NCBI GenBank assembly: GCA_010206225.2
Contig: VIQU02000009.1
Span: 41,779 to 105,778, forward strand
Source: Lachnospiraceae bacterium MD308
GTDB lineage: Bacteria; Bacillota; Clostridia; Lachnospirales; Lachnospiraceae
Length of the DNA: 64,000 bases
Direction of reading: 5' to 3'
Position numbers and translations under genes: made by a program. Below the pieces are notes generated by a model. It did not search any database and was not told where the DNA came from. It saw only the letters and a program-made list of their open reading frames with translations. This document shows positions 7,768 to 16,834 of this stretch, one piece after another; the first letter of the stretch is position 1; every line of letters begins with the position of its first letter.

Positions 7768-10143
7768 TTATGACAATTCCCGTATTTGATCTACCAGAGA
7801 TTGTTTTTTTATCTGCCGGATTGCCAAATACGAGAAAAGCATTTGGACAGCAAGCATCAGTATAAAATAACTGAACATTTCAACTGTCGGAAAATGATAG
7901 CTTACTTTTCCAAAAATACTCATTGCACGAAAGACGGTGCAGAGAAGATATCCGATAAGAGTTCCGCATGATATGGAAAGAAGCAGCACCCCTAATGTAT
8001 AGAACAAGCCCTCTGTCAATAACATTTTTGAAAGCTGCTTACTGCTCAAACCAACCGCTTGCAAAACACCCAGTTCTCGCTTCCGTGTCAAGATGTTTGT
8101 TATCAGTGTGTTTAGCAGATTGATAATGCCAAAAACCCCGATAAACATAACAAAAATGTAAACTGGCATACGATAATTCAATAGTTTTTCGTTGTATGCC
8201 TCTGCCCAATCATTCAAGGTACTGACATAGAGGCTGGAAGTCGGTGGAATTATCTTTTGGATTTCATCTTTTGCAGCTGCCCATTTACTGTCATCTGTAT
8301 CTACAATAAATTGATAATTGAGGTTTTCAATAGGAACGATCTTTGACAGCATTTCTAAAGGAATAAATAGCGTATCATATCCGCCATACGGGATATTAGC
8401 GTCCACAATTCCCATTACTTTTACTTCCAATGTTTGTCCGCCAACTTCAATCAGAAGTTCGTCCCCAATCGCTGCATCCCACCCAAAAGTTTCTTTCCAC
8501 TGTGGGCCATTTTCAATAATAATGCCATTATTATTAAGTAGTTCCTGCAAATCTGCTGTACCATCAATCAAATATTCTTCGAGCAATTTTTGAGAGCTTG
8601 GCATATATGCGTCTGAAACAATCGGTTCAATATCTCCCGTTGGCATACGGACATTCAAAACGGTGCCTTGGTATTCTTTTATTTCTTCCACACCATCTAT
8701 GTCCAAAATGGATTCTCTAAAATCTTCTGTGAGCAGATTCGATTTTTGGAGTTCTGAATATTGTTCGCTGTTATGTGCCTGCGGCCCGTAATCGCCTAAT
8801 TCAAGGCGAATTTCTCCGTAAGGAAAACTCCTGCGCGCCATCGCTAAAGGATCAATGGAATTAAAATATGCAGAGCTTGCCATCAGCAAAATTCCACATA
8901 CCCCTAACGACAGGATCGTTAAAGCGGTTTTCTTTCTGTTCCTTGCAAAATTAAGGAAAGCTAAATTTTTCGCGGATAGAGAACGATGTAGCACTTTTGT
9001 ACTGTTGGACATTACATCATTATTGCCCGCCATATAACGGACTGCTTCAACAGGCGTAACATGAGCAGCAATTTTGGCTGGTTTCATTACAGCAATCATA
9101 ACGCATAGATACACAAACAGAGCTGTGACAGCGGCAATTACAAATACCATTAAAGTGTTCCAGCCTTGCGGGACAAGGACATATCCCGCTATTGCACCGG
9201 CTAATATTCCAATCGGAATACCAATTCTGGAAAGATGGAATCCCTCTCTAAAAACGATTTTTTTCATCTGTTTTCCAGTTGCCCCTATTGTCCGCAGTTT
9301 CCCATATTCTTTTGTTTTTCTGGCTATGGACACATAGAACAGACTGTAAATAACAAGGGTACAAGACAAAGCGATAATAATACTGATAAATGCTATTACA
9401 GCGATATATTGACTGCTTCTCTGTTCAATGAGAGAAAAATAATATGTTGAAAACTGCATTTGCTCCAGCTGTATTTCCAATTCTCTGCACAATGTTGATA
9501 ATTCAGCTTGTATAGCGGCCTTAGACCAACCATCAGATTCATTCAAACGGATATAAGCGGAGTATGCCGGTTCGCTGATCTTGTTTTCAATATAGGACTG
9601 CGGCACGAATACGGAATAATTTGAATTTTCGACAGGCAAAATACCACATAAGGTATAATCTTTTTCTCCATCTCCCAGATTTAACGATATCGTATCGCCT
9701 ATGGATTTGGACAATCCAGCTCTATCAAGAAACGCCTTTGTGATAGCAATTTCATTTGTAGATTTGGGCAATTCTCCCTCTAAATCAGGATATTTTGCTA
9801 ATTTCATCAACGTTTCGTCCATTGAACGAACGGTTAATTTGTAGTCCCCATAAGATACTAAACCCAACAAATGACTTACACCCACTTGAACCCTATCGTC
9901 ATTTACTAATTTCGTAATGGTATCATTATCGACTTCATTGATGATTGCTTGATAACGCCCAGCCGCATCATTTAATGATTTTCGCTGCGAAGCAAAAAAA
10001 TACAAGGTCGTTGTCATTATCAAACAGGTAGCTAAGGCAATCGTAATGATAATGAGGATGTTTCTGCTTTTATCTGCTTTTAAGTTTCGTTTTGTCAACT
10101 TTTTTGTAATGGCGCTTGTATCGTTTTCAAAAGGCCATGTCAT
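7768..10143 (-). CDS. ABC transporter permease, two FtsX repeats (permease 3)
   Basis: A 791-residue paralogue. Start MTWPFENDTSAITKKLTKR, with GGAGGTGATACAACT as ribosome site; the open frame upstream reads through the promoter and is not coding. First coupling motif GKLRTIGATGKQMKKI, second LGVLQAVGLSSKQLSKM, tail KKQSLVDQIRELS. TM near 28-48, three TMs before about 370, one near 425, three at the C-terminus. It has its own double-box promoter directly upstream. No ATPase follows it before the next promoter, so it probably shares the one at 6919. Relation to permease 4 is closest upstream, where the promoter regions are almost identical. Confidence 0.92.
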   Translation of the reverse strand: MTWPFENDTSAITKKLTKRNLKADKSRNILIIITIALATCLIMTTTLYFFASQRKSLNDAAGRYQAIINEVDNDTITKLVNDDRVQVGVSHLLGLVSYGDYKLTVRSMDETLMKLAKYPDLEGELPKSTNEIAITKAFLDRAGLSKSIGDTISLNLGDGEKDYTLCGILPVENSNYSVFVPQSYIENKISEPAYSAYIRLNESDGWSKAAIQAELSTLCRELEIQLEQMQFSTYYFSLIEQRSSQYIAVIAFISIIIALSCTLVIYSLFYVSIARKTKEYGKLRTIGATGKQMKKIVFREGFHLSRIGIPIGILAGAIAGYVLVPQGWNTLMVFVIAAVTALFVYLCVMIAVMKPAKIAAHVTPVEAVRYMAGNNDVMSNSTKVLHRSLSAKNLAFLNFARNRKKTALTILSLGVCGILLMASSAYFNSIDPLAMARRSFPYGEIRLELGDYGPQAHNSEQYSELQKSNLLTEDFRESILDIDGVEEIKEYQGTVLNVRMPTGDIEPIVSDAYMPSSQKLLEEYLIDGTADLQELLNNNGIIIENGPQWKETFGWDAAIGDELLIEVGGQTLEVKVMGIVDANIPYGGYDTLFIPLEMLSKIVPIENLNYQFIVDTDDSKWAAAKDEIQKIIPPTSSLYVSTLNDWAEAYNEKLLNYRMPVYIFVMFIGVFGIINLLNTLITNILTRKRELGVLQAVGLSSKQLSKMLLTEGLFYTLGVLLLSISCGTLIGYLLCTVFRAMSIFGKVSYHFPTVEMFSYFILMLAVQMLFSYLAIRQIKKQSLVDQIRELS

Positions 10144-10173
10144 AGTTGTATCACCTCCATATTTGATAAGGGT

Positions 10174-10249
10174 ATTGTAAAACCCAAATGTCCGCGAAAT
10201 GTTACAGCGGCCAAAAAACTTTATTGAAAACCGGGGTGAAATGTTACAA
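10174..10249 (-). promoter_or_regulatory. promoter with double TGTAACATTTC box, upstream of permease 3
   Basis: Boxes at 10196-10207 and 10238-10249 (minus strand), 42 bp apart. The -35 ACATTT (10197-10202) lies inside the proximal box, then a 17-bp spacer and the -10 TACAAT (10174-10179). The region 10164-10264 is a near copy of the one before permease 4. The distal box lies only a few bases from the stop of permease 4, so there is no room for a terminator between the two genes. Confidence 0.7.
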
Positions 10250-10267
10250 CGCTCGGACATTTCAAAA

Positions 10268-12655
10268 TCAGTCTGCCATTTTGATCCGTTCTACCAATGA
10301 ATTTCTGCATTGAATTTTTAGACAGATAGCAGAAATTATAATAGATGTTATTTTTAAGCAGACACCGTAAATCAGTAATGGAATAAAGGGAAAAGTATAT
10401 TGAAAATAAGTTAATCCATTCGCAGACAATATCCGTACTAACAAATAGCCCATTAAGGTTCCTGCCACAAGCGTAATAATCAAGCATGGAATAATCAGTA
10501 AGACGCTTTCATGTAGCAACATTTTCTTTATCTGCTTTTTTGTCATGCCGATAGACTCCAATATTCCAAATGCTTTTCTCCTTGTGCTGATACGACTAAT
10601 CAAGGTGTTTGTCAGATTAAAAATGCTAAACATAATGACAAAGGCAGATACCCCATAAACTTGTACGCTGGTATTATGAATCGTATTTGCTGAAGATGCT
10701 TTTACCTCTTGTAAGGTTTCCATTACCAAATCAGGGTGTTGGGACAGTATTTCATTTAACTTGCTTTCTACTGATTTACCCACTTTTTCATATTCGGGTA
10801 CGGACAAAGTTAAGGAAGCTGTTAAATCCATATCTCCCCACAACTTTTCTATGGTTTCTTTTGGAAGATAAAACCCCTCCTTCATACTTTTTTCGGAAGT
10901 ACCGGCAATCAAAACATCTATGCTGTGTTCAGTTCCATCGAACCATCGTAATGTCACTTTTTCTCCTATTGACGGGCAAGTATGATAGACTTCGTTCTGT
11001 ACGCTTGCCCCTAATATAACCATAGCGTCTTGTTTCACCAATGTTTCGTATGTCCAATGGACAGGAAGCGTTTTCAAAATTTCCTCCTGATTATCAGGCG
11101 TAATCGGAATAATGGGAATTTCTAATTGTTCATCGTGATACTCAATAATGGCTGCGGTTCTCTCCGTAGTATAAATCTCTTTGACTTCCGGGATTTGTTG
11201 CAATTCTTCCATGAGTTCCTGTGAAAAAGGCGTATCAACTTGATACTCCGAAATACCATACGGTTTGGGGTTGACTAATGTATTGTGGTTAATCGTAATA
11301 TAATATTCTCCATCTTCCAAATTCCCCATTCTCGCAAAGGAATCTGGATTCCATGATGATATAAAAGTGGCTCCAACCATAAATAAAATCCCGCCGATTG
11401 CAAGCGAGGCAATCGTCAGATTGTGTTTTTTTCGATCCTGCTTTTCGCTCAATACGGCTAAAGAATACGGTGAAAGGCGAATATGATTTTTCCTGTTCCG
11501 TACTTTATTTTCTTTTAGTTCTGGAGCGTTTCCAACATATTTTGTTGCTTCAATAGGAGAAATATTTGAAGCTATTTGCGCGGGCTTGTATACGGAAATT
11601 TGTACGATGATAATGCCTAATATTATTGCGAAAATACTTGTGGCTATGGCATTGATAATCGTTATTCCATTCGGCTCTAACAAATATGCAAATATGATAC
11701 CTGCTGTAATACCGACAGGTATTCCGAACAGGCAGAAACGATACCCCTCTTTACGAATCATCCGCTTAATTTGTTTTTCTGTCATGCCAATAGTTTTGAG
11801 CTGTCCAATTTGCGACACTTGATTTGATACCGAAAGGTAGAACACACTGTATATGACAATTCCGCTTGAAAAAACAATAAAAAGAGTGGCTAAAAGAACA
11901 TCTCCCATTCCTGATCCACTAATAAGTGAGGAGCAGAACTTGCTATTAAAATAAAGTTGATTCCTACTTATGTCTTGGTATGAAGCCAGACGATATACTG
12001 TATTCTCAAAATCAACAAGTCCCATTTCCGTGGCGCCATTTACACGAATCAAGGCACTATATGGAATATCAGATAATAACACGCCCTGTTCTGCATACGC
12101 TGGGGAAACATAAAAGTAAAATGTTCCTGTTTCCACATTATCAGTAAAACCAGTAATGATGAAATCCTCTGTTTTACTCCCCGCCGTTGGTAAAGTGATA
12201 GTATCTCCTATATTTAGCTGATACCCCAGCTCTAACTGAACATTTTTATCAATTACAATTTCATTGTACTGTTCTGGACAGGTTCCACTGACTAATTCAT
12301 AGGATTTTATAATTCCAAAACCAGCCGGCATATAAACCGCTTCAAATTTGATCCCATCCATCAGAAAACTATCACTATGCTTATAGGGTACAATATCTTC
12401 AAGATCAGGTTCTTTTTTCAGAACTTCTATCTGTTCTGCTGTAAGCCCCCCGATGGTAGCTTGCTGCATTTGATTCAAAATCTTTTGTTCACTAATTTTG
12501 CTGCCTTGTTGGAATAAGGAGATTCCCACAATCAAACTAATTGCCAGTGCAATCGTCAAAACATTAAAAAGGCAAAAAATACGATTTGAACATACATTGC
12601 GTTTTGCTAATTTCTTTACAATGGCGCTTGTATCGTTCTCAAAAGGCCATGTCAT
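10268..12655 (-). CDS. ABC transporter permease, two FtsX repeats (permease 4)
   Basis: A 795-residue paralogue, the most divergent of the four. Start MTWPFENDTSAIVKKLAKR after GGAGGTGATACAACT. First coupling motif GQLKTIGMTEKQIKRM, second FGILESIGMTKKQIKKM; the usual C-terminal KKQSL is replaced by CRNSLVERIKMAD. Same eight-TM, two-ectodomain plan. It is the permease nearest to the two-component genes and has its own double-box promoter. Substrate unknown; the family suggests sensing or export of an antimicrobial peptide or lipid-linked ligand. Confidence 0.92.
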   Translation of the reverse strand: MTWPFENDTSAIVKKLAKRNVCSNRIFCLFNVLTIALAISLIVGISLFQQGSKISEQKILNQMQQATIGGLTAEQIEVLKKEPDLEDIVPYKHSDSFLMDGIKFEAVYMPAGFGIIKSYELVSGTCPEQYNEIVIDKNVQLELGYQLNIGDTITLPTAGSKTEDFIITGFTDNVETGTFYFYVSPAYAEQGVLLSDIPYSALIRVNGATEMGLVDFENTVYRLASYQDISRNQLYFNSKFCSSLISGSGMGDVLLATLFIVFSSGIVIYSVFYLSVSNQVSQIGQLKTIGMTEKQIKRMIRKEGYRFCLFGIPVGITAGIIFAYLLEPNGITIINAIATSIFAIILGIIIVQISVYKPAQIASNISPIEATKYVGNAPELKENKVRNRKNHIRLSPYSLAVLSEKQDRKKHNLTIASLAIGGILFMVGATFISSWNPDSFARMGNLEDGEYYITINHNTLVNPKPYGISEYQVDTPFSQELMEELQQIPEVKEIYTTERTAAIIEYHDEQLEIPIIPITPDNQEEILKTLPVHWTYETLVKQDAMVILGASVQNEVYHTCPSIGEKVTLRWFDGTEHSIDVLIAGTSEKSMKEGFYLPKETIEKLWGDMDLTASLTLSVPEYEKVGKSVESKLNEILSQHPDLVMETLQEVKASSANTIHNTSVQVYGVSAFVIMFSIFNLTNTLISRISTRRKAFGILESIGMTKKQIKKMLLHESVLLIIPCLIITLVAGTLMGYLLVRILSANGLTYFQYTFPFIPLLIYGVCLKITSIIISAICLKIQCRNSLVERIKMAD

Positions 12656-12685
12656 AGTTGTATCACCTCCATATTTGATAAGGCT

Positions 12686-12761
12686 ATTGTAAAACCCAAA
12701 TGTCCGCGAAATGTTACAGCAGCCAAAAAATTTCATTGAAAATCGGGGTGAAATGTTACAG
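12686..12761 (-). promoter_or_regulatory. promoter with double TGTAACATTTC box, upstream of permease 4
   Basis: Boxes at 12708-12719 and 12750-12761 (minus strand), starts 42 bp apart. The -35 ACATTT (12709-12714) is inside the proximal box, the -10 TACAAT is at 12686-12691, spacer 17 bp. The flanking bases 12770-12818 are shared with 7711-7759 near the ATPase promoter, which marks this whole stretch as the source or product of a duplication. Confidence 0.7.
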
Positions 12762-12816
12762 CGCTCGGACATTTCAGCCGAAAACCTGCCACTGGCAGCT
12801 TTATCGGCACACTACT

Positions 12817-12860
12817 GCGAAAAAATTTGCGGCGGGCAGCCGGAAATGGCCGTCCGCCGC
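12817..12860 (-). terminator. rho-independent terminator behind the kinase gene
   Basis: On the minus strand, just after the kinase stop, GCGGCGGACGG and its near complement at 12829-12839 form a strong G+C stem with a short loop, followed by AAATTTTTT. It separates the two-component operon from permease 4. Confidence 0.75.
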
Positions 12861-12863
12861 GTT

Positions 12864-13895
12864 CTATTTTGTCGGCAGCATAATGGAAAATTCCGAACCC
12901 CTGCCCGGCTCCGAAACCACTCTGATATAGCCGCCCTGCCGCGTTATGATCTCGCGGGCCAGATACAAGCCAATGCCAACGCCCTGCTGTTCGTGTACTT
13001 CTTCCTCACGATAGAAGCGCCGGAAGATGGCGGCCTGATTGCTTTCAGAAATGCCCTTGCCGGTGTCTGCTACTTTGATCTCCACATACATTTCCCACTG
13101 TACCACTGACACAGCGATTTTCCCGCCTGCCGGGGTGTACTTCACCGCATTGTCCAGCAGGTTAAAAAGGGCTTCGGATGTCCACTTACTGTCATGGGAA
13201 ACGGTCAAATCCTCCGGGCAGTCCACGGACACGGTGATTTCCTTTTTCTCCGCTGCATACACAATCCCACTCATAGCCTGCGCCACGGTATCAAAAAGGC
13301 GGCCTGGTTTCTTATCCAACTGGATCACGCCCGTTTCCAGCCGGGAGGTTTTCACAAGGGCCTGAAAGAGAAAATCCAGCTTATCCGTCTGGCTGCGGAT
13401 TCCCCGGATAAAGTCAGTACGCTCCGCCTCGGTCATAGGCTTTTCCAGCAGGGTGTCCGTCGCCATTTTCAGGTTGCTTACCGGCGTTTTCACTTGATGG
13501 GAAATATCCGATACAAGGGCCTGTAACTCCTGCCGTTCCTCGTCCACAAGACGGCGGTTCTCCTGCATGATCTGATAAAGCCTTGCCAGCCGGTGTCCGA
13601 TTCTGGCAAGCTGGGTTTCGCTGTCCTCCGGACGTTTTGGCGCTTCGTTCCCGGCGATCATGTGGTCTAAAGTCTGGCACAGGTCAGCGGTAAACTGTGA
13701 CAGCCGCTTTCCAAACGCCTGTGTCAGTACAAAAATCCCCACAAGGGCGCACAGTAGCAGCGCCCCGCCAGTCAGCAGCGCCGCCGTTTGTTTTGTCACA
13801 AAAAACAGGGCTATGGTAATCCCGGACATAGAGAGGACAAGTCCCATTGCTACCCGGCCAAACACCCGCTTTACCGAGAGGTTTTGAAACTTCAT
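12864..13895 (-). CDS. sensor histidine kinase of the ABC locus
   Basis: A 343-residue membrane kinase. Two closely spaced TMs (about 15-34 and 40-60) with almost no loop between them, as in the intramembrane-sensing kinases that read an ABC permease rather than a ligand. Then a HAMP-like linker, a phospho-acceptor box SDISHQVKTPVSNL (His near 135), an N box NLLDNAVKY, and G boxes DTGKGIS and GVGIGLYLA. The start at MKFQNLSVKR is chosen because ATGA overlaps the regulator stop and GGAGG lies upstream; the longer frame has no better site. It probably pairs with one or more of the four permeases to detect transporter activity. Confidence 0.92.
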   Translation of the reverse strand: MKFQNLSVKRVFGRVAMGLVLSMSGITIALFFVTKQTAALLTGGALLLCALVGIFVLTQAFGKRLSQFTADLCQTLDHMIAGNEAPKRPEDSETQLARIGHRLARLYQIMQENRRLVDEERQELQALVSDISHQVKTPVSNLKMATDTLLEKPMTEAERTDFIRGIRSQTDKLDFLFQALVKTSRLETGVIQLDKKPGRLFDTVAQAMSGIVYAAEKKEITVSVDCPEDLTVSHDSKWTSEALFNLLDNAVKYTPAGGKIAVSVVQWEMYVEIKVADTGKGISESNQAAIFRRFYREEEVHEQQGVGIGLYLAREIITRQGGYIRVVSEPGRGSEFSIMLPTK

Positions 13896-14584
13896 TTCGC
13901 CTCGCCTCCCGTCCACTGATAGCCCATGCCGTAAACGGTCTTGATGTAGGGCGTGCCACCGTCGGATTCAATCTTGCTGCGAATCCGGCTGATGGAGGTT
14001 GTCAGGGTGTGTTCATCCACAAACTTCTCGTCTATATCCCACAGCTTTTCCAAAAGCTGCCCACGGGTCAGCACTTGCCGGGGATTTTTGCGGAACAGGT
14101 TCAGCATTTTGCACTCCATCGGGGATAGGGTCAGGGGCTTGCCGTTTAAGGAAGCCGTCTGCTCCGAGAAGTCCAGAAACAGCCGCCCGTCGTCGTAAAT
14201 ATCCTTGGCCGGTTTGTGATGTTCCAGCATGGCGAACATGGCTTTGATTTTCCGCTGCAAGGCCCCGATCACAAAGGGCTTTGTGATGTAGTCCACCGCG
14301 CCTGCCTCATAGCCACGTATCTGGTCGCTCTCCTGATCGTTGGCGGTCAGGAAAATTACGATGGTGTCCGGGTGCTGGGGCTTTATCAGCTTGCACAGTT
14401 CAAAACCGTTCCCATCCGGCAGGTTGATGTCCAGCAGCACCAGGTCAAATTCCCGCTGGCGCAGGACATCGTCTGCGGTTCTGGCATTTAGGGCAGAAGT
14501 CACGCCGTATCCGTCTGCGGTCAGGTTATAGGCTAACATCTTATTCAAAAAACTGTCGTCCTCGACAATTAAAATCTGCTTCAT
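13892..14584 (-). CDS. OmpR-family response regulator of the ABC locus
   Basis: A 230-residue regulator. Receiver domain with acidic pocket E8-D9-D10, phospho-acceptor D52 (VLLDINLPDG), conserved Thr in FLTAND and Lys in YITKPF. The C-terminal winged helix has LSPMECKMLNLF and the recognition region TLTTSISRIRSKIE. Its stop overlaps the kinase start (ATGA), so the pair is translationally coupled. The single TGTAACATTTC box at its own promoter suggests autoregulation, and the double boxes before the transporter genes suggest the main targets. Confidence 0.93.
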   Translation of the reverse strand: MKQILIVEDDSFLNKMLAYNLTADGYGVTSALNARTADDVLRQREFDLVLLDINLPDGNGFELCKLIKPQHPDTIVIFLTANDQESDQIRGYEAGAVDYITKPFVIGALQRKIKAMFAMLEHHKPAKDIYDDGRLFLDFSEQTASLNGKPLTLSPMECKMLNLFRKNPRQVLTRGQLLEKLWDIDEKFVDEHTLTTSISRIRSKIESDGGTPYIKTVYGMGYQWTGGEAK

Positions 14585-14612
14585 ATCCGCACTTCCTTTG
14601 CTTTTTGCAGAT

Positions 14613-14646
14613 AGTATAACAGGCAAATGTCCGCGAAATGTTACAG
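14613..14646 (-). promoter_or_regulatory. promoter with single TGTAACATTTC box, upstream of the regulator gene
   Basis: Minus strand: box CTGTAACATTTC at 14635-14646 holds the -35 ACATTT (14636-14641). A 17-bp spacer leads to the -10 TATACT (14613-14618), followed by the regulator start. The distal box seen at the three transporter promoters is missing here; the sequence further upstream belongs to an unrelated pseudogene, so the site may have been cut by a rearrangement. Confidence 0.65.
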
Positions 14647-14849
14647 CGGACGGATTTTTTCAAAAAAATATCCACCTCTATTATAATTTCATTCTGGGGT
14701 TCCTCCCCGTATCCCATCAGCCGGTCCACATTGGCTTTTGCGGTCAGCAAATCCCGCATTTCCTCGCGGGAGCGCCAGTACTCGGCATAGTCTTTTTTCT
14801 TTCCTGTCGCCCAGCAAACTAAAGTTCCTTGACCATTCCTGTTAATGCC
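14647..14849 (-). other. unrecognised degraded coding fragment
   Basis: An open frame without its own start, continuous with the pseudogene upstream, encodes a charged stretch including DYAEYWRSREEMRDLL and NVDRLMGYGEEPQNE. I do not recognise it. It is probably the tail of another mobile-element gene joined by deletion to the nuclease fragment. Confidence 0.4.
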
Positions 14850-15374
14850 GATGGGCAGGTTGTCATCATGGTCGTTGACTTCCGCCGCATAGTAGTTGAG
14901 GTACATATTCAGATGTCCGGCAGCCTCCGGCGTCAGCTTTTTTGTTTTCAGTTCAATCAGCACATAGGCTCACAGAATTTTGTTATAATAAACCATATCC
15001 ACATAGTAGTGGGTATTATTTAAGGTGATCCGCTGCTGGGTTCCTACAAACATGAATCCCCGGCCAAGTTCCAGCAGGAATTTTTCAATCTTCTGCAAGA
15101 CTTCAAACTTCAAGGCCGCAAGCTCCCCATTGGTAAGGATAACTGTCTGACCGCATGTCGTGACGGGGTATTCTTCATAGGGTGCTTCAAAATATTCGTC
15201 TGTTGTGCCTAAAGGGTAAAATTTTTCTTCTGTGAGGTATTCAAGGGATCTTTCTTTTTGCCGTCGCCTGCTCCTGTCACGCCATGCGTTGATAGCCGCA
15301 AATCGTATGACGGTCTTGCAATAGCCGGTGAAAGTATACATGATGTGTTCTCTGTATGCTTCTGTGCAAGGCAT
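14850..15374 (-). pseudogene. chimera: mobile-element sigma-like protein joined to DUF1016 nuclease C-terminus
   Basis: The first part (start 15374, ribosome site GGGGGA) reads MPCTEAYREHIMYTF, CKTVIRFAAINAWRDRS, YFEAPYEEYPVTTCG and TNGELAAL, the N-terminal half of the sigma-70-like protein found in many clostridial conjugative transposons. Near 15117 it changes without frame loss into LELGRGFMFVGTQQRI, NTHYYVDMVYYNKIL and AYVLIELKT, the PDDEXK nuclease end of DUF1016 (YhcG-like) proteins. A TGA stop (about 14967) interrupts the nuclease frame between KIL and AYV, where I recall homologues having an arginine (CGA to TGA is one change). Both parents are incomplete, so this is a dead fusion left by deletion within a mobile element. 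Confidence 0.7.
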
Positions 15375-15511
15375 AGATGATTCCCCCTTTCTCCCACATG
15401 GGGCTGTGCATGGTTTACGGTTGCATTTATAATTCAAAGGGCGGCGGCTCTTTAGACTGTTGCTCTTTGATTATCTATTGCTGTCGGCTGGTTTAATTAC
15501 TTTGGCGGCTC

Positions 15512-16834
15512 TTAATCAGAGGGATATATATAACGTTTGCTCATAGCACTTACAATCCCGAAATAGCAAATATAAAAAACTACAATACACGCCCCAAAAT
15601 CACCAGTTAATTTGAGCAGAATATTATTCAAAGACACTGGCAGCATTAAGTTCATTTTTCCATTCAGTATTGGTACGCAGAATAAAATAATCAGAAAAGC
15701 CATTATCATTGGAGAGGATAATTTAATTGCTATCTGCTGGTTCACAAGTCTTGCTATCTGCTTATCGCTTTTTCCCATACAGCGCATTATCTGATTGCTT
15801 TTTGAATTTTGCCTAATCTCTATAATCTGCTGCAAAGATAGTATCGAAAAATAAATAACCAGAAAAACAATACAGATACTTATTTGTGAAGTTCCCATCC
15901 ACTGGCGCATAGCCGTATCAAAAAGCTGAAATTCCGGCTGCAATATCAGTATTCCAGTTACAAAAGAAGCCCCGGAAAACAAAAAGCATATGCAAAAAAC
16001 AGTATTAACCATAGCAGCCGTTTTGAAATTTGATGTAACATTTGCCGTAATATATAGCCTGTCTTTTTGATATATCTTAACGGATTTCATTCGCCTGTAC
16101 ACATATAAATAGCCAAACACCCATTTGTAAAAAGCAAAAACAGATATTAGCAAAGGAATTGCTGTAACAGATACGGGATAAACAATATAAACTTCCGGCA
16201 AAAAGACGATGCTCCAAACGCAACCAATGAAACACACAAAACACAAAAAGAAAATAATGCCCCATTTTTTATAGTTCCCTATATTTTTTACGCCTTGATT
16301 GCGGTTTCTTTCATACATCAGCTCCCTTATTTGCAGCTTGTCTAAGCGTTGCTTCAATCGAAAAGAACACACTGTTTCAATAAGGGAAAAAAACAGAAAC
16401 GTATATAACATACTTTTACCATAAAGGAATCCGCAATGTTTCATTTCATGCAATGGCTCACGGAAATACCAAAATCCATATATGGAAAAACCTATTGTTG
16501 TTCCTGCTATATAGCAGCAAAATCCAATCAACAAGACTTCGCATAGGAACAGCCGGGTTAATCTCCTTTTTTCCATACCCAATAATAAATAGCTTGCAAA
16601 TTCTTTTGCCCGCTGCTTTAGCAGAAATAAGTCTATATATCCGACTAAAACTATCTGAATAACTGCTATTAGCAATGGCAGAGAAATCACTTGAAAACCG
16701 GCTGATTCTCCTATAATGGTTATACAATTAGATACCTCTATAATCGCCAAAAGGACGGTCATGGCAACAACATATAAAAGGTAATTTATAAAAGTCCGCT
16801 TGGCATTACGGATTGACAGCTTCAAGTATATCAT
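15512..16834 (-). CDS. ABC transporter permease (FtsX-like), partner of the HTH-ATPase
   Basis: A 440-residue membrane protein with about eight hydrophobic segments and a cytoplasmic motif ASYLLLGMEKRRLTRLF after the third, the FtsX-like coupling region of BceB-type permeases. A related SNQIMRCMGKSDKQIARL lies near residue 355. It lacks the large extracytoplasmic domain of the permeases in the first 14 kb. The start overlaps the 3' end of the HTH-ATPase gene by 29 bp, so translation is coupled and the two form a transporter. Substrate unknown. Confidence 0.85.
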   Translation of the reverse strand: MIYLKLSIRNAKRTFINYLLYVVAMTVLLAIIEVSNCITIIGESAGFQVISLPLLIAVIQIVLVGYIDLFLLKQRAKEFASYLLLGMEKRRLTRLFLCEVLLIGFCCYIAGTTIGFSIYGFWYFREPLHEMKHCGFLYGKSMLYTFLFFSLIETVCSFRLKQRLDKLQIRELMYERNRNQGVKNIGNYKKWGIIFFLCFVCFIGCVWSIVFLPEVYIVYPVSVTAIPLLISVFAFYKWVFGYLYVYRRMKSVKIYQKDRLYITANVTSNFKTAAMVNTVFCICFLFSGASFVTGILILQPEFQLFDTAMRQWMGTSQISICIVFLVIYFSILSLQQIIEIRQNSKSNQIMRCMGKSDKQIARLVNQQIAIKLSSPMIMAFLIILFCVPILNGKMNLMLPVSLNNILLKLTGDFGACIVVFYICYFGIVSAMSKRYIYPSD

